Origin: Pseudomonas sp. FP2309
GTDB lineage: Bacteria > Pseudomonadota > Gammaproteobacteria > Pseudomonadales > Pseudomonadaceae
DNA length: 64,000 bases
NCBI RefSeq assembly: GCF_030687575.1
Contig: NZ_CP117439.1
Location: 5,595,501-5,659,500, forward strand
Direction: 5' to 3'
The notes beneath the pieces were generated by a model. It saw only the letters and a list, made by a program, of their open reading frames with translations. It was not told the origin of the DNA and did not search any database. The position numbers and the translations under genes are program-made. Below are positions 51,065 through 64,000 of this stretch, in pieces. The first letter of the stretch is position 1, and the number at the start of each line of letters is the position of its first letter.

Positions 51065-51481
51065 TTACTTCTTGCGGATCTGCTGGAGCGTGCGCAGCTG
51101 GGCTGCAGCCTCGGCCAGACGTACAGCAGCAGCGCTGTAGTCGAAGTCCGCTCCCTTTTCGTTCAGGGCCTTCTCAGCAGCCTTGACGGCTTCCTGAGCG
51201 GAGGCTTCATCCAGGTCGCCAGCACGTTGCACGGTGTCGGCAAGTACCTTGACCATGTTCGGCTGAACCTCGAGGAAACCACCGGAGATGTAAAACACCT
51301 CCTTGTCCCCACCTTGCTTGGTCAACGTGATCGGACCTGGCTTCAAGCTGGTGATCAACGGCGCGTGGCCCATGGCAATACCCAGGTCACCGAGTTCGCC
51401 GTGTGCAATCACCATTTCTACCAGACCGGAGAAGATTTCCCCTTCCGCGCTGACGATATCGCAATGGACTGTCATAGCCAT
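51065..51481 (-). CDS. atpC: ATP synthase epsilon subunit
   Basis: 138-residue central-stalk subunit of F1 that couples and inhibits the enzyme. N-terminal beta-sandwich ([31 protein letters not shown] with [12 protein letters not shown]) and C-terminal helical hairpin ([35 protein letters not shown]). Last gene of the operon. Length and sequence are ordinary. Confidence 0.97.
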   Translation of the reverse strand: MAMTVHCDIVSAEGEIFSGLVEMVIAHGELGDLGIAMGHAPLITSLKPGPITLTKQGGDKEVFYISGGFLEVQPNMVKVLADTVQRAGDLDEASAQEAVKAAEKALNEKGADFDYSAAAVRLAEAAAQLRTLQQIRKK

Positions 51482-51525
51482 CTGATTGCCTCAACCTGAT
51501 GAGCGCCCGTTTCCGGGCGCTTGGA

Positions 51526-52929
<1,404 letters not shown>

Positions 52930-53790
52930 TTAAACCGCGGCAGCGCCGCCGACGATTTCCGAGATCTCTTGGGTGATCGCAGCCTGACGCGCCTTGTTGT
53001 AGATCAGCTGCAAATCGCTGATCAGATCACCGGCGTTGTCGGTAGCGTTTTTCATCGCGATCATCCGCGCCGCTTGTTCAGCTGCGTTGTTCTCGACCAC
53101 CGCCTGGTACACCTGCGACTCCACGTAGCGCACCATCAAGCCGTCAAGCAGCTCTTTGGCGTCTGGTTCGTAGAGGTAGTCCCAGTGGTGCTTGAGTTCC
53201 TGATCCGGGGTCGCCACCAGTGGAATCAATTGCTCCACGGTTGGCTGCTGGGTCATGGTGTTGATGAACTTGTTGGATACCACGGACAGGCGGTCAATCC
53301 GGCCTTCCAGGTACGCATCCAGCATCACCTTCACACTGCCGATCAAATCATTGATCGACGGCTCTTCACCCAGGTGGCTGATAGCTGCAACGACGTTACC
53401 GCCGAAGTTGCGGAAAAAGGCCGCACCCTTGCTACCGACAACACACAGATCGATCTCGACGCCGTTTTCGCGGTTTACCGCCATGTCCTTGACCAGGGCC
53501 TTGAACAGGTTGGTATTCAGGCCACCGCACAAACCACGGTCACTGCTCACTACCACATAACCTACACGCTTGACGGCGCGCTCGATCATGAACGGGTGGC
53601 GGTATTCCGGGTTGGCGTTGGCCAGATGCCCAATTACCTGGCGGATACGTTCCGCATAAGGACGGCTAGCAGCCATGCGCATTTGTGCCTTGCGCATTTT
53701 GCTGACCGCCACTTTTTCCATGGCGCTGGTAATTTTTTGCGTGCTTTTGATGCTCGCAATCTTACTGCGAATCTCTTTTGCGCCTGCCAT
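52930..53790 (-). CDS. atpG: ATP synthase gamma subunit
   Basis: Rotating central shaft of F1, 286 residues. N-terminal helix ([36 protein letters not shown]) and C-terminal helix ([18 protein letters not shown], then [24 protein letters not shown]) form the coiled coil; the centre has [11 protein letters not shown]. Fifty bases separate it from atpA. Confidence 0.98.
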   Translation of the reverse strand: MAGAKEIRSKIASIKSTQKITSAMEKVAVSKMRKAQMRMAASRPYAERIRQVIGHLANANPEYRHPFMIERAVKRVGYVVVSSDRGLCGGLNTNLFKALVKDMAVNRENGVEIDLCVVGSKGAAFFRNFGGNVVAAISHLGEEPSINDLIGSVKVMLDAYLEGRIDRLSVVSNKFINTMTQQPTVEQLIPLVATPDQELKHHWDYLYEPDAKELLDGLMVRYVESQVYQAVVENNAAEQAARMIAMKNATDNAGDLISDLQLIYNKARQAAITQEISEIVGGAAAV

Positions 53791-53840
53791 GTAACACCTA
53801 TCAGGTTAGCAAGCGGGAGCCTTGCGGCTCCCGCTGCGGC

Positions 53841-55385
53841 TTACCAGGTTTGGGTGGCCTTGAACTTCTCGATACCGGCTTTCATGCCAGCGTCGATATC
53901 GTCATTGAAGTCACCCTTCACGTTGATCTTCGCCATCAATTCGGCGTGATCGCGGTTGAAGTAAGCAATCAGCGCTTGTTCGAAGCTGCCGACCTTGGTG
54001 ATTTCAACGTCGGTCAGGAACCCACGCTCAGCGGCATACAGCGACAACGCCATGTCAGCGATCGACATTGGGGCGTATTGCTTCTGCTTCATCAGCTCGG
54101 TAACGCGCTGACCATGCTCAAGTTGCTTACGGGTCGCTTCGTCCAGGTCAGAAGCGAACTGGGCGAATGCCGCCAGTTCACGGTACTGAGCCAGAGCGGT
54201 ACGGATACCACCGGAGAGCTTCTTGATGATCTTGGTCTGAGCGGCACCACCCACACGGGATACCGAAACACCGGCGTTCACTGCTGGGCGGATGCCCGAG
54301 TTGAACATGGCCGATTCCAGGAAGATCTGACCGTCAGTGATGGAAATCACGTTGGTCGGAACGAACGCGGAAACGTCGCCAGCCTGGGTTTCGATGATCG
54401 GCAGTGCGGTCAGGGAACCGGTTTTGCCGGTCACTGCGCCGTTGGTGAACTTCTCGACGTACTCTTCCGAAACGCGGGATGCGCGCTCCAGCAGACGGGA
54501 GTGGAGATAGAACACGTCGCCTGGGTAAGCTTCACGGCCTGGTGGACGGCGCAGCAGCAGGGAGATTTGGCGATAAGCCACTGCCTGCTTGGACAGATCG
54601 TCATAAACGATCAGCGCGTCTTCACCGCGGTCGCGGAAGAATTCACCCATGGTGCAACCGGAATACGGTGCCAGGAATTGCAGCGCAGGAGATTCCGAAG
54701 CACTGGCAGCCACGATGATCGTGTTGGCCAGGGCGCCGTTTTCTTCCAGCTTGCGAACCACGTTGGCGATGGTCGATTGCTTCTGACCAATGGCTACGTA
54801 GACGCAGAAAATGCCGCTGTTCTTCTGGTTGATGATCGCGTCGATCGCCAGAGCGGTTTTACCGATCTGACGGTCACCGATGATCAGCTCACGCTGGCCA
54901 CGGCCGACTGGGATCATGGCATCGACAGCCTTGTAGCCAGTCTGTACAGGCTGGTCTACCGACTTACGCCAGATCACGCCTGGAGCAACTTTCTCGACCG
55001 CGTCGGTCTCGGTGTTGCCCAGTGGACCTTTGCCGTCAACAGGGTTACCCAGTGCATCGACTACGCGACCCAGCAGTTCCTTACCAACCGGAACTTCCAG
55101 GATGCGGCCTGTGCACTTGGCGCTCATGCCTTCAGCCAGACTGGTGTAAGCGCCCAATACAACGGCACCTACGGAGTCTTGCTCCAGGTTGAGGGCCATA
55201 CCGTAGACGCCGCCCGGAAACTCGATCATCTCGCCGTACATTACGTCGGCCAGACCGTGAATCCGCACGATGCCGTCAGATACGCTGACGACAGTGCCTT
55301 CGTTACGGGCTTGGGAGGTCACATCGAGCTTGTCGATGCGGCCCTTGATAATTTCACTTATTTCGGAAGGATTGAGTTGCTGCAT
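53841..55385 (-). CDS. atpA: ATP synthase alpha subunit
   Basis: Regulatory nucleotide-binding F1 subunit, 514 residues. P-loop region [34 protein letters not shown], arginine finger in [15 protein letters not shown] block ([21 protein letters not shown]), [42 protein letters not shown]. Starts [17 protein letters not shown]. Standard length. Confidence 0.98.
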   Translation of the reverse strand: MQQLNPSEISEIIKGRIDKLDVTSQARNEGTVVSVSDGIVRIHGLADVMYGEMIEFPGGVYGMALNLEQDSVGAVVLGAYTSLAEGMSAKCTGRILEVPVGKELLGRVVDALGNPVDGKGPLGNTETDAVEKVAPGVIWRKSVDQPVQTGYKAVDAMIPVGRGQRELIIGDRQIGKTALAIDAIINQKNSGIFCVYVAIGQKQSTIANVVRKLEENGALANTIIVAASASESPALQFLAPYSGCTMGEFFRDRGEDALIVYDDLSKQAVAYRQISLLLRRPPGREAYPGDVFYLHSRLLERASRVSEEYVEKFTNGAVTGKTGSLTALPIIETQAGDVSAFVPTNVISITDGQIFLESAMFNSGIRPAVNAGVSVSRVGGAAQTKIIKKLSGGIRTALAQYRELAAFAQFASDLDEATRKQLEHGQRVTELMKQKQYAPMSIADMALSLYAAERGFLTDVEITKVGSFEQALIAYFNRDHAELMAKINVKGDFNDDIDAGMKAGIEKFKATQTW

Positions 55386-55406
55386 TGCTCTGCTGCCCCT
55401 TCAAAC

Positions 55407-55943
55407 TCAAGATTTCAATGCTTCGGCAAGTTTCGCGATTTTGCCGCGAATCGAGCCATCGATAACCAGGTCGCCGGCACGGATAACAACACCACCAATC
55501 AGGGATGCGTCCTCCGAAGCTTGCAGGCGCACTTCCCGATTGAGTCGTGCACTGAGAACCTTGGCGAGTTTGTCTTGCTGTTCTTGGTTCAATGCAAAAG
55601 CACTGGTCACTTCAACGTCTACCGATTTCTCTGCTTCGGCCTTGTACAGGTCGAACAGAGCGGCGATCTCCGGCAACAGCTGGAGACGGTCGTTTTCGGC
55701 AACGACGTTGATGAAGTTCTGCACTTTCACATCAAACTTGTCGCCGCACACTTCAATAAAAGTGGCGGCCTTGTCTGCGCTCGTCAGGCGCGGGGCCTTG
55801 AGCACGCGCTGCATGGTGTCATCTTGCGACACTGCTGCAGCCAGGCCGAGCATGGCTGACCAAGAGGCCAGTTGCTGGTGGGCCTGGGCGTGCTCGAAGG
55901 CTGCCTTAGCGTAAGGTCGGGCCAACGTGGTCAGTTCTGCCAT
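55407..55943 (-). CDS. atpH: ATP synthase delta subunit
   Basis: Peripheral-stalk subunit joining F1 to the b dimer, 178 residues. N-terminal six-helix bundle ([21 protein letters not shown]) and C-terminal [27 protein letters not shown] with [22 protein letters not shown]. Twelve bases after atpF. Confidence 0.97.
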   Translation of the reverse strand: MAELTTLARPYAKAAFEHAQAHQQLASWSAMLGLAAAVSQDDTMQRVLKAPRLTSADKAATFIEVCGDKFDVKVQNFINVVAENDRLQLLPEIAALFDLYKAEAEKSVDVEVTSAFALNQEQQDKLAKVLSARLNREVRLQASEDASLIGGVVIRAGDLVIDGSIRGKIAKLAEALKS

Positions 55944-55955
55944 GATCGCCCTCGC

Positions 55956-56426
55956 TTAAATTTCAGCAGCCAGTTTATTAACCAGCTCCGCGTGCGCGTT
56001 TTGATCGATAGTGGCACCGAGGATCTTCTCAGCACCGCCGACCGCCAGAGCACCCAGTTGGGCACGCAGCGCGTCTTTGACGCCGTTCAGTTCCTGTTCG
56101 ATCTCGGCATGAGCCGAAGCCTTCACACGGTCAGCTTCGACGCGGGCTTTTTCAACAGCCTCTTCGACGATCTGGTTACCGCGTTTCTTGGCTTGCTCAA
56201 TGATTTCAGCTGCCTGTGCTTTAGCATCGCGCAGTTGATGACCCACTTTTTCTTGGGCCAGCTCCAGGTCGCGAGCTGCACGGCTGGCAGCGTCCAAACC
56301 GTCTGCGATCTTCTTCTGACGTTCGTGCAAAGCCGCGATGACCGGAGGCCACACGAACTTCATGCAAAACACTACAAAAATGAAGAACGCAACGGATTGG
56401 CCAATCAGGGTTGCATTAATGTTCAC
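55956..56426 (-). CDS. atpF: ATP synthase b subunit
   Basis: Membrane-anchored stator, 156 residues as in E. coli. One N-terminal helix ([25 protein letters not shown]) then a long charged coiled coil ([24 protein letters not shown] onward). 57 bp after atpE. Confidence 0.97.
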   Translation of the reverse strand: MNINATLIGQSVAFFIFVVFCMKFVWPPVIAALHERQKKIADGLDAASRAARDLELAQEKVGHQLRDAKAQAAEIIEQAKKRGNQIVEEAVEKARVEADRVKASAHAEIEQELNGVKDALRAQLGALAVGGAEKILGATIDQNAHAELVNKLAAEI

Positions 56427-56483
56427 GCCAACACCTCGCTCATTCGTTGTCCATCACCCCAATCAACTCGAAAATTCGAGTGA

Positions 56484-56756
<273 letters not shown>

Positions 56757-56828
56757 TTACGTCGTATGGTTTAGGTTTTTTAGATTTTAAAGCGGTAAAA
56801 CAAATCGTTTCATAGCCCTTTCAGGCCA

Positions 56829-56850
56829 CCTTCCCGTTTCACCGGGAAGG
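56829..56850 (-). promoter_or_regulatory. Stem-loop in the atpB-atpE intercistronic region
   Basis: Arms CCTTCCCG (56829-56836) and CGGGAAGG (56843-56850), loop of six. The atpB stop is at 56875, so it falls in the untranslated RNA between atpB and atpE. It probably affects mRNA stability or relative expression of the c subunit; no T-tract follows. Confidence 0.6.
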
Positions 56851-56874
56851 ACATCAGACTAGTCGAGACTGGTC

Positions 56875-58168
<1,294 letters not shown>

Positions 58169-58316
58169 CACTCTTGCTCCTCAATGGTCGGCTGCCGGAA
58201 ATCAATAACTTGGCATAATTTGTGCCGACAAAATGCGCGCAGAGTATAGGGGCGGTTCTGCCCCTATTCAACTGTCAGGTAGTCATTTCCGATCACACGC
58301 TACATAAGCAAATGTT
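58169..58316. promoter_or_regulatory. atp operon promoter region and hairpin after parB
   Basis: 147-bp gap between parB and atpI, both leftward. An 8-bp perfect hairpin ATAGGGGC (58246-58253)/GCCCCTAT (58260-58267) without T-tract follows parB. The AT-rich stretch from about 58230 down to 58195 (TTGTCG and TATG-like elements on the minus strand) probably holds the atp promoter; exact elements are uncertain. Confidence 0.45.
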
Positions 58317-59189
58317 TCAGCGGATGTGGGCAAGGACGCCCTGAAGCTCATCGAGCGAGTTATATCCGATGACCAATTGACCTTTACCTTTCTTGCCATG
58401 GCGAATTTGCACCGCAGAGCCCAGGCGCTCGGCCAGTCGCTGCTCGAGCCGCGCGATATCCGGGTCAGGTTTGACGGTTTCGACCGGTGCAGGTTTGCCG
58501 CTGAGCCATTGGCGAACCAGGGCTTCGGTCTGACGAACGGTGAGCCCTCGTGCGACAACGTGTCGCGCCCCTTCAACCTGTTGATTTTCGGGCAGACCGA
58601 GCAACGCACGGGCATGACCCATTTCGAGGTCGCCGTGGGACAACATGGTCTTGATCACTTCGGGCAGCGCAATCAGGCGCAGCAAGTTGGAGACGGTCAC
58701 GCGGGATTTCCCCACGGCCTCGGCCACTTGTTGCTGGGTCAGCTGGAATTCCTGCTGCAGGCGCTGCAAGGCGATCGCTTCTTCGATCGGATTGAGATCT
58801 TCACGCTGGATGTTCTCGATCAACGCCATGGCGATAGCGGTTTCATCCGGCACATCGCGCACCATCGCCGGGATGGTCTCTTTGCCGGCCTGCTGGCTGG
58901 CGCGCCAGCGGCGTTCACCGGCGATGATTTCAAAGCGCCCGCCATCAATCGGGCGAACCACGATCGGCTGCATCACACCCTGGGCCTTGATCGAGTTGGC
59001 CAGTTCTTCCAGCGCCTGGGGGTCCATGTCGCGGCGTGGCTGGTATTTGCCGCGCTGGATAAGGTCCAGGGGCAGGTGTTGCAGCTCGCGTTCATCGGCC
59101 TGCACCGCTTGTTCTTCAAGCGATGTGACGGTCGGACCACTCAACAGTGCATCCAGTCCACGTCCGAGACCTCGTTTCTTGACGGCCAT
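58317..59189 (-). CDS. parB: Chromosome partitioning protein ParB
   Basis: CTPase clamp that loads at parS and organises the origin region, 290 residues. N-terminal AVKKRGLGRGLDALLS, CTP-binding motifs (QPRRDMDPQALEELANSI; GERRWRASQQAGKETIPAMVRD, with ENIQREDLNPIEEA), HTH (LTQQQVAEAVGKSRVTVSNLLRLI) and a C-terminal dimer domain (VIGYNSLDELQGVLAHI). Nine bases after parA. Its target parS is in folE2. Confidence 0.97.
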   Translation of the reverse strand: MAVKKRGLGRGLDALLSGPTVTSLEEQAVQADERELQHLPLDLIQRGKYQPRRDMDPQALEELANSIKAQGVMQPIVVRPIDGGRFEIIAGERRWRASQQAGKETIPAMVRDVPDETAIAMALIENIQREDLNPIEEAIALQRLQQEFQLTQQQVAEAVGKSRVTVSNLLRLIALPEVIKTMLSHGDLEMGHARALLGLPENQQVEGARHVVARGLTVRQTEALVRQWLSGKPAPVETVKPDPDIARLEQRLAERLGSAVQIRHGKKGKGQLVIGYNSLDELQGVLAHIR

Positions 59190-59198
59190 GGGGATTCC

Positions 59199-59996
59199 TT
59201 AAGTTGGCTGGGCTGCAGCGGTGCGTGGGTTGCGGCGTTGACGGCGAACCATCTCGCCGGCCAGAGCCAGGTAGGCAATGGCGCCACGCGAAGTCTTGTC
59301 GTAGGCCAGGGCCGGCATGCCGTAGCTTGGCGCTTCGGCCAAGCGGATGTTGCGCGGGATCACCGTGTCGTACAACTGCTCACCAAAGTGTTCCTTGAGC
59401 TGCGCGGACACATCGTTCATCAGGCTCAGGCGCGGATCGAACATGGTTCGCAGCAGGCCTTCGATCTGCAGGTTCGGGTTGAGCAATTCGGCGATACGCT
59501 TGATGTTATCCACAAGGTCGCTCAAACCTTCCAACGCGTAGTACTCGCACTGCATGGGGATAATCACCCCATCAGCGGCCACCAATGCGTTCAGCGTGAG
59601 CATCGACAGCGACGGTGGGCAGTCGATCAAAATGTAGTCGTAGTTCTCGCGAATCGGCGCCAGGGCGCTGCGCAGACGGCTTTCTTTCATCTGCATTTCC
59701 AGCAGCACCACTTCAGCCGCGGTCAAATCGCGGTTGGCCGGCAGCAATTGGTAGCCGCCATGCTCGGAGTAATGCATGGCCTGGGCCAGGTCACACTCGC
59801 CTATCAGCAAGTCGTAGACCGAGTTTTCCAAACCGTGTTTATCCACACCGCTACCCATGGTAGCGTTGCCCTGTGGATCGAGATCGATCAACAGCACCCG
59901 GCGCTTAGTGGCGACCAGGGATGCTGCGAGGTTGATGCAGGTGGTGGTTTTACCCACGCCACCTTTCTGGTTCGCTATCGCGAATACCTTAGCCAT
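59199..59996 (-). CDS. parA: Chromosome partitioning ATPase ParA (Soj)
   Basis: Walker-type ATPase, 265 residues from ATG 59996 (AKVFAIANQKGGVGKTTTCI with deviant Walker A KGGVGKTT); an upstream start at 60014 would only add six residues. Walker B YILIDCPPSLSMLT and MQCEYYALEGLSDL are typical. It moves ParB-parS complexes apart. Two DnaA boxes lie inside the gene (59506, 59839). Confidence 0.96.
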   Translation of the reverse strand: MAKVFAIANQKGGVGKTTTCINLAASLVATKRRVLLIDLDPQGNATMGSGVDKHGLENSVYDLLIGECDLAQAMHYSEHGGYQLLPANRDLTAAEVVLLEMQMKESRLRSALAPIRENYDYILIDCPPSLSMLTLNALVAADGVIIPMQCEYYALEGLSDLVDNIKRIAELLNPNLQIEGLLRTMFDPRLSLMNDVSAQLKEHFGEQLYDTVIPRNIRLAEAPSYGMPALAYDKTSRGAIAYLALAGEMVRRQRRNPRTAAAQPT

Positions 59997-60014
59997 TCTT
60001 GCTTGTGTTCCCAA

Positions 60015-60659
60015 TCATGCCGTGCGGCGCAGTATCAGCAGATGGCGTTGGCCTTGGCAACCGGGTACGGCCAAGGCGTGTTCGCTATCGAGGTGGAAGT
60101 CTGCCGGCAATGCTAACAGCTCATCGCTTGGATGGACGCCCTTCATTGCCAGCCAGCGGGTATCGCAGTCGCCCAGATGGCGGGTCCAGTTGCTGAAGTT
60201 ATCCATGCTGCTGAACGCACGGGAAACAATTCCGTTGAACGGCTGTTCAGGTGTGAATTCTTCGACCCGGCTGTGGATAACCTGCAAGTTATCGAGTTTG
60301 AGCTCGAGCTTGACCTGGGTCAGGAAGCGGGTTTTCTTGCCGTTACTGTCCAGACAGGTCACTTGCGACTCGGGAAACAGGATAGCCAGGGGTATACCCG
60401 GCATGCCGCCGCCACTGCCAACGTCCAACCAGCGACCATTATCGACGAAGGGCATTACGCTCAAACTGTCGAGCAAATGCCGCGACACCATCTCGTCCGG
60501 ATTACGCACCGCCGTCAGGTTGTAAGCCTTGTTCCATTTGATCAACAGGGCCAGGTAGCCCAACAGCAGGTCGTGCTGGGCGGCGGTCAGGTCGACGCCC
60601 AACTGGCGTGCACCTGTGGATAACTCTTCGGCGTGTTGCGAGGTGACAGACGAACTCAA
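60015..60659 (-). CDS. rsmG: 16S rRNA m7G527 methyltransferase RsmG
   Basis: SAM-dependent methyltransferase (GidB) that modifies G527 of 16S rRNA; loss gives low-level streptomycin resistance. 214 residues. [24 protein letters not shown] motif [17 protein letters not shown] and [18 protein letters not shown]. The only plausible start is TTG 60659, overlapping the mnmG stop (TTGAG). Confidence 0.95.
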   Translation of the reverse strand: MSSSVTSQHAEELSTGARQLGVDLTAAQHDLLLGYLALLIKWNKAYNLTAVRNPDEMVSRHLLDSLSVMPFVDNGRWLDVGSGGGMPGIPLAILFPESQVTCLDSNGKKTRFLTQVKLELKLDNLQVIHSRVEEFTPEQPFNGIVSRAFSSMDNFSNWTRHLGDCDTRWLAMKGVHPSDELLALPADFHLDSEHALAVPGCQGQRHLLILRRTA

Positions 60660-62551
60660 GCGCTTTGCTCCAACTGACGGCCCGCGCCGCGTTTTTTCAA
60701 ATGAATCATCAACAGCGAGATGGCTGCCGGGGTCACACCAGGGATACGTGACGCCTGGCCAAGGGTTTCCGGACGAGTTATCCCCAGCTTGCTTTGAATT
60801 TCTTTCGACAGCCCGGAAATACCGGTGTAGTCGATATCCACAGGCAGCTTGGTGTCTTCACTGGCGCGCAGCCGGGCGATTTCGTCCTGCTGACGGTCAA
60901 TGTAACCGGCATATTTGGTCTTGATTTCAACCTGCTCGGCGACCTGGGGATCTTCTGCGCCGCCGCCCGTCACTTCGACCAAACCTGCGTAGTCGATTTC
61001 CGGACGGGACAGCAGGTTGAGCAAGTTGTACTCGTGGGTCAGCGGCGTGCCGAATTTTTCAGCGATTGCGTCGCCCTGTTCGGTGCCTGGACGAACCCAC
61101 GTGCTTTTCAGACGCTGTTCTTCCAGCGCGATGCTCTCGCGTTTTTTGCAGAAGGCTTCCCAGCGCTCGTCGTCGACCAGACCCAGCTCGCGACCTTTTT
61201 CGGTCAAACGCAGGTCGGCATTGTCTTCACGCAGGATCAGGCGGTATTCCGCCCTCGAAGTGAACATCCGATACGGTTCCTGGGTACCCAGGGTAATCAG
61301 GTCGTCGACCAATACCCCGATGTACGCCTCATCACGGCGCGGGCACCAGCTGTCTTTGCCCTGTGCACGCAATGCCGCGTTGGTCCCAGCCAGTAAACCT
61401 TGCGCGCCGGCCTCTTCGTAACCGGTAGTGCCGTTGATCTGGCCGGCGAAAAACAAGCCGCCGATCACTTTGGTTTCCAGGCTGTATTTCAGGTCGCGCG
61501 GGTCGAAGTAGTCGTACTCGATGGCGTAACCAGGGCGCACGATATGCGCGTTTTCCATGCCGCGGATCGACTGCACGATCTGGATCTGCACGTCGAACGG
61601 CAGGGAAGTAGAAATCCCGTTCGGGTAAAGCTCGTGAGTAGTCAGTCCTTCGGGCTCGATAAAGACCTGGTGACTTTCCTTGTCGGCAAAGCGGTGGATC
61701 TTGTCTTCGATCGATGGGCAATAACGCGGGCCAATGCCTTCGATCACCCCGGAATACATGGGCGAACGGTCGAGATTGGCCGCAATGATTTCGTGGGTGC
61801 GGGCATTGGTGTGCGTAATCCAGCAGCTCACCTGCTTAGGGTGTTGCTCTTTGGAGCCCATGAACGACATGACGGGAATCGGTGTATCACCGGCCTGTTC
61901 GGTCATCACCGAGAAATCCACAGAACGTCCGTCGATACGCGGCGGGGTTCCGGTTTTCAGGCGGCCGACACGCAGCGGCAATTCACGCAGACGGTTTGCC
62001 AGGGCAATCGACGGCGGATCGCCAGCGCGGCCGCCGGAATAGTTCTGCATCCCGATGTGGATAAGTCCGCCAAGGAAGGTGCCGGTGGTCAGCACCACGG
62101 ATTCTGCGAAAAAACGCAGACCCATTTTGGTGACAACACCGCGTACCTCGTCTTGCTCAACGATCAAGTCATCCGCTGCTTGCTGAAATATCCACAGGTT
62201 CGGCTGGTTTTCCAGGGTTTCACGCACCGCCGCCTTGTACAGGATGCGGTCGGCTTGTGCCCGAGTTGCACGTACGGCCGGGCCTTTGCGGCTGTTGAGC
62301 ACGCGAAATTGAATGCCACCCTTGTCAGTAGCCATGGCCATGACGCCGCCGAGGGCATCGATTTCCTTGACCAAGTGGCTTTTGCCGATCCCGCCAATAG
62401 CGGGGTTGCAACTCATGGCGCCGAGGGTTTCCACGTTGTGCGTCAGCAACAGGGTTTTTACACCCATTCGTGCTGACGCCAGTGCTGCCTCGGTACCGGC
62501 ATGACCGCCGCCGATGACGATCACTTCAAAACGGGAAGGGAAATCCACCAC
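60656..62551 (-). CDS. mnmG: tRNA uridine-5-carboxymethylaminomethyl synthesis enzyme MnmG
   Basis: FAD enzyme (GidA) that with MnmE modifies the wobble U34 of tRNAs. 631 residues. FAD motif [19 protein letters not shown], conserved [29 protein letters not shown], Cys in CPSIEDK and [24 protein letters not shown]. Starts [19 protein letters not shown]. Downstream end overlaps rsmG; upstream is the origin-like gap. Confidence 0.98.
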   Translation of the reverse strand: MVDFPSRFEVIVIGGGHAGTEAALASARMGVKTLLLTHNVETLGAMSCNPAIGGIGKSHLVKEIDALGGVMAMATDKGGIQFRVLNSRKGPAVRATRAQADRILYKAAVRETLENQPNLWIFQQAADDLIVEQDEVRGVVTKMGLRFFAESVVLTTGTFLGGLIHIGMQNYSGGRAGDPPSIALANRLRELPLRVGRLKTGTPPRIDGRSVDFSVMTEQAGDTPIPVMSFMGSKEQHPKQVSCWITHTNARTHEIIAANLDRSPMYSGVIEGIGPRYCPSIEDKIHRFADKESHQVFIEPEGLTTHELYPNGISTSLPFDVQIQIVQSIRGMENAHIVRPGYAIEYDYFDPRDLKYSLETKVIGGLFFAGQINGTTGYEEAGAQGLLAGTNAALRAQGKDSWCPRRDEAYIGVLVDDLITLGTQEPYRMFTSRAEYRLILREDNADLRLTEKGRELGLVDDERWEAFCKKRESIALEEQRLKSTWVRPGTEQGDAIAEKFGTPLTHEYNLLNLLSRPEIDYAGLVEVTGGGAEDPQVAEQVEIKTKYAGYIDRQQDEIARLRASEDTKLPVDIDYTGISGLSKEIQSKLGITRPETLGQASRIPGVTPAAISLLMIHLKKRGAGRQLEQSA

Positions 62552-63101
62552 GCACCTCGTGCCTGCTTATGTAGGTAATTAGGAATTGATTGGTTGAGCT
62601 GGTTTTAGAGCTTTGGCGGCAAGTATAGGGACTTAGCCCTTCCTAAAGAACCCTTTGCACAAAATTTAACCAGCTGTGGACGAATCACGGACAATAGAAA
62701 TTAAAAAGAAAGAAATTTATAAGATCTTTGTTTTTATGTTTATTTCTACTGAGCCACGTTTCTGTGGATAGATCTCTACAGGCCTTATTTTACGGATTGT
62801 ACAGAGATTCAAAAGTCTGTGGTCATGTGCCAATGAGGCCGTTGGATAAGTGCTTTAAGCCTGTGGATTAAATGACTGCTTATCCACAGGCAGGTTTTTA
62901 CTCAGGTTTCGAGCCTTGTTATCAACCGAGCCTACGGGGGGTTATTCACAGGGCTTAATCCACAGAAAAGCGTCCGTAGCCGCCAAAGCCGCCCACGGAA
63001 AAGCCGTATCGATCGATGTGATTTCTCAGGTGAGGTGTTCGAATGCTCTGAAACGAACAGAACAGGCAGGCGCGAATGGCCTGCCTGGGATCAGCAAAGG
63101 G
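62552..63101. promoter_or_regulatory. Origin-like intergenic region with DnaA boxes between mnmG and mnmE
   Basis: 550 bp without a gene, the longest gap in the window. The segment 62690-62757 is very AT-rich. DnaA boxes: perfect TTATCCACA at 62880-62888; one-mismatch copies TGTGGATAG (62763-62771), TGTGGATTA (62862-62870), TTATTCACA (62942-62950) and TAATCCACA (62956-62964). The arrangement resembles a replication origin. In pseudomonads the functional oriC lies between rpmH and dnaA, and a DnaA-box cluster beside gidA is known as a second such region, so activity here is uncertain. It also holds the mnmG promoter. Confidence 0.7.
62880..62888 (+). promoter_or_regulatory. Perfect DnaA box
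   Basis: TTATCCACA, exact R1-type consensus, the only perfect box in the mnmG-mnmE gap and flanked by four one-mismatch boxes. Confidence 0.85.
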
Positions 63102-64000
63102 CTATTTACCGATGCAAAAACTGGAGAAGATCCGTCCCAGCAGATCATCCGAGCTGAATGCACCGGTGATTTCTCCTAACAACTGCTGAGCCTGACGTAA
63201 ATCTTCAGCCAGCAGCTCTCCTGCGCCTGCCAGGGTCAGTTGGGCTCTACCGTGCTCCAAGGCAGCACTTGCATGGCGCAAGGCCTCCAAGTGCCTGCGA
63301 CGCGCACTGAAGCTGCTCTCCGAGGTTTGCTCGTAGCCCATGCAGGCTTTGAGATGATCGCGCAGCAGTTCCAGACCCTCTCCGGCCGATTTGGCGCTCA
63401 GGCTGATAGTCACGTGGCCATCGCCGCTGGTTTCCAAGGCGATATCGTCACCCGTCAGGTCAGCTTTATTGCGGATTAACGTGACTTTGGCCGGGTCCGG
63501 CCGTTGCTCGAGGAATTCCGGCCACAGAGCAAACGGATCCGCAGCTTCCGGCGCTGTTGCATCTACCACCAGCAGTACTCGGTCTGCTTCGCTGATGGCC
63601 TTGAGCGCACGCTCCACGCCAATTTTTTCCACCTGGTCATCGGTGTCGCGTAGGCCCGCGGTGTCAACCACGTGCAACGGCATACCATCAATGTGGATAT
63701 GTTCGCGCAGGATGTCCCGTGTGGTGCCGGCAATCTCAGTGACGATGGCCGCTTCACGCCCTGCCAGGGCATTTAGCAGGCTGGACTTACCAGCATTGGG
63801 ACGCCCTGCGATGACCACTGTCATACCGTCACGCAGCAAGGCACCCTGCCCGGCCTCACGCAGCACTGTGGATAACTCATCGCGGACTTTGTCCAACATC
63901 GCCAATACATGGCCATCGGCGAGGAAGTCGATTTCTTCCTCCGGAAAATCAATCGCCGCTTCAACGTAGATACGCAGGCTGATCAGTTGCTCGGTCAAGT
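63102..64000 (-). CDS. mnmE: tRNA modification GTPase MnmE (5' end outside window)
   Basis: Partner of MnmG in wobble-uridine modification. About 299 of the usual ~456 residues are present (the C-terminal two thirds); the frame is open at the right edge. [22 protein letters not shown] (G1), TTRD (G2), DTAGLRDT (G3), NKADL (G4) and the C-terminal FCIGK motif with the essential Cys. The helical domain continues to both sides of the G domain. A DnaA box is at 63867. Confidence 0.97.
   Translation of the reverse strand, partial: LTEQLISLRIYVEAAIDFPEEEIDFLADGHVLAMLDKVRDELSTVLREAGQGALLRDGMTVVIAGRPNAGKSSLLNALAGREAAIVTEIAGTTRDILREHIHIDGMPLHVVDTAGLRDTDDQVEKIGVERALKAISEADRVLLVVDATAPEAADPFALWPEFLEQRPDPAKVTLIRNKADLTGDDIALETSGDGHVTISLSAKSAGEGLELLRDHLKACMGYEQTSESSFSARRRHLEALRHASAALEHGRAQLTLAGAGELLAEDLRQAQQLLGEITGAFSSDDLLGRIFSSFCIGK

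Noticed and set aside
53778..55859. Long open frame on the plus strand opposite atpA and atpH
   Set aside because: ATP synthase genes explain the sequence fully.

Overview
The window is a densely packed, GC-rich stretch of a Pseudomonas chromosome close to the replication origin, most likely from the P. fluorescens group. The right end has the usual origin-proximal order glmU, atpCDGAHFEBI, parB, parA, rsmG, mnmG, mnmE (all leftward). The left end carries uvrD, pdxY and a zinc-starvation block in the order I recall from the P. aeruginosa PA5440-5550 region, and REP-type palindromes of the P. fluorescens kind occur twice. These species links are from memory, not from a database search. I see no tRNA, rRNA, CRISPR array, insertion sequence or prophage.

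Layout. 1-10 kb: a truncated c-di-GMP signalling protein, uvrD, a Tim44-like membrane protein, a SMI1/KNR4 protein, a KefB-type antiporter, an acyl-CoA thioesterase, pdxY and a DUF3301 protein. 10-21 kb: a Zur-type zinc-limitation block. Two perfect 15-nt Zur-box palindromes (13360-13374, 15113-15127) sit in two divergent promoter regions. They would control dksA2-zigA-DUF1826-COG0523 leftward, a small secreted protein rightward, an AmiA amidase leftward, and folE2-ABC zinc importer-hisI2-carbonic anhydrase-pyrQ rightward. The block combines zinc import, zinc-delivery GTPases and spare versions of zinc enzymes. A perfect parS site lies inside folE2. 21-26 kb: cardiolipin synthase, cyclopropane fatty acid synthase, and a bufferin-type operon (precursor, DUF692 enzyme, DUF2063 partner).

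26-32 kb: a four-gene leftward operon of three SPFH (HflK/HflC-like) membrane proteins and a P1B-type metal ATPase. One SPFH protein has a histidine tail and the operon is preceded by a degenerate Zur-like site. This is my first candidate for an undescribed system. 32-38 kb: a divergent six-gene operon resembling E. coli ynbABCD plus an acyltransferase, which contains most steps for making and modifying a phospholipid of unknown head group. This is my second candidate. 38-47 kb: a small DUF3077-like protein with a long structured leader, then a thioester alpha-2-macroglobulin overlapping pbpC.

46.8-64 kb: glmS with its DeoR-type regulator glmR, glmU, the complete F1Fo ATP synthase operon with atpI, parAB, rsmG and mnmG, then a 550-bp AT-rich, DnaA-box-bearing gap and the 3' part of mnmE. 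Perfect DnaA boxes (TTATCCACA) are strikingly frequent: I count 23 across the window, 22 of them inside or beside genes rather than in the origin-like gap.
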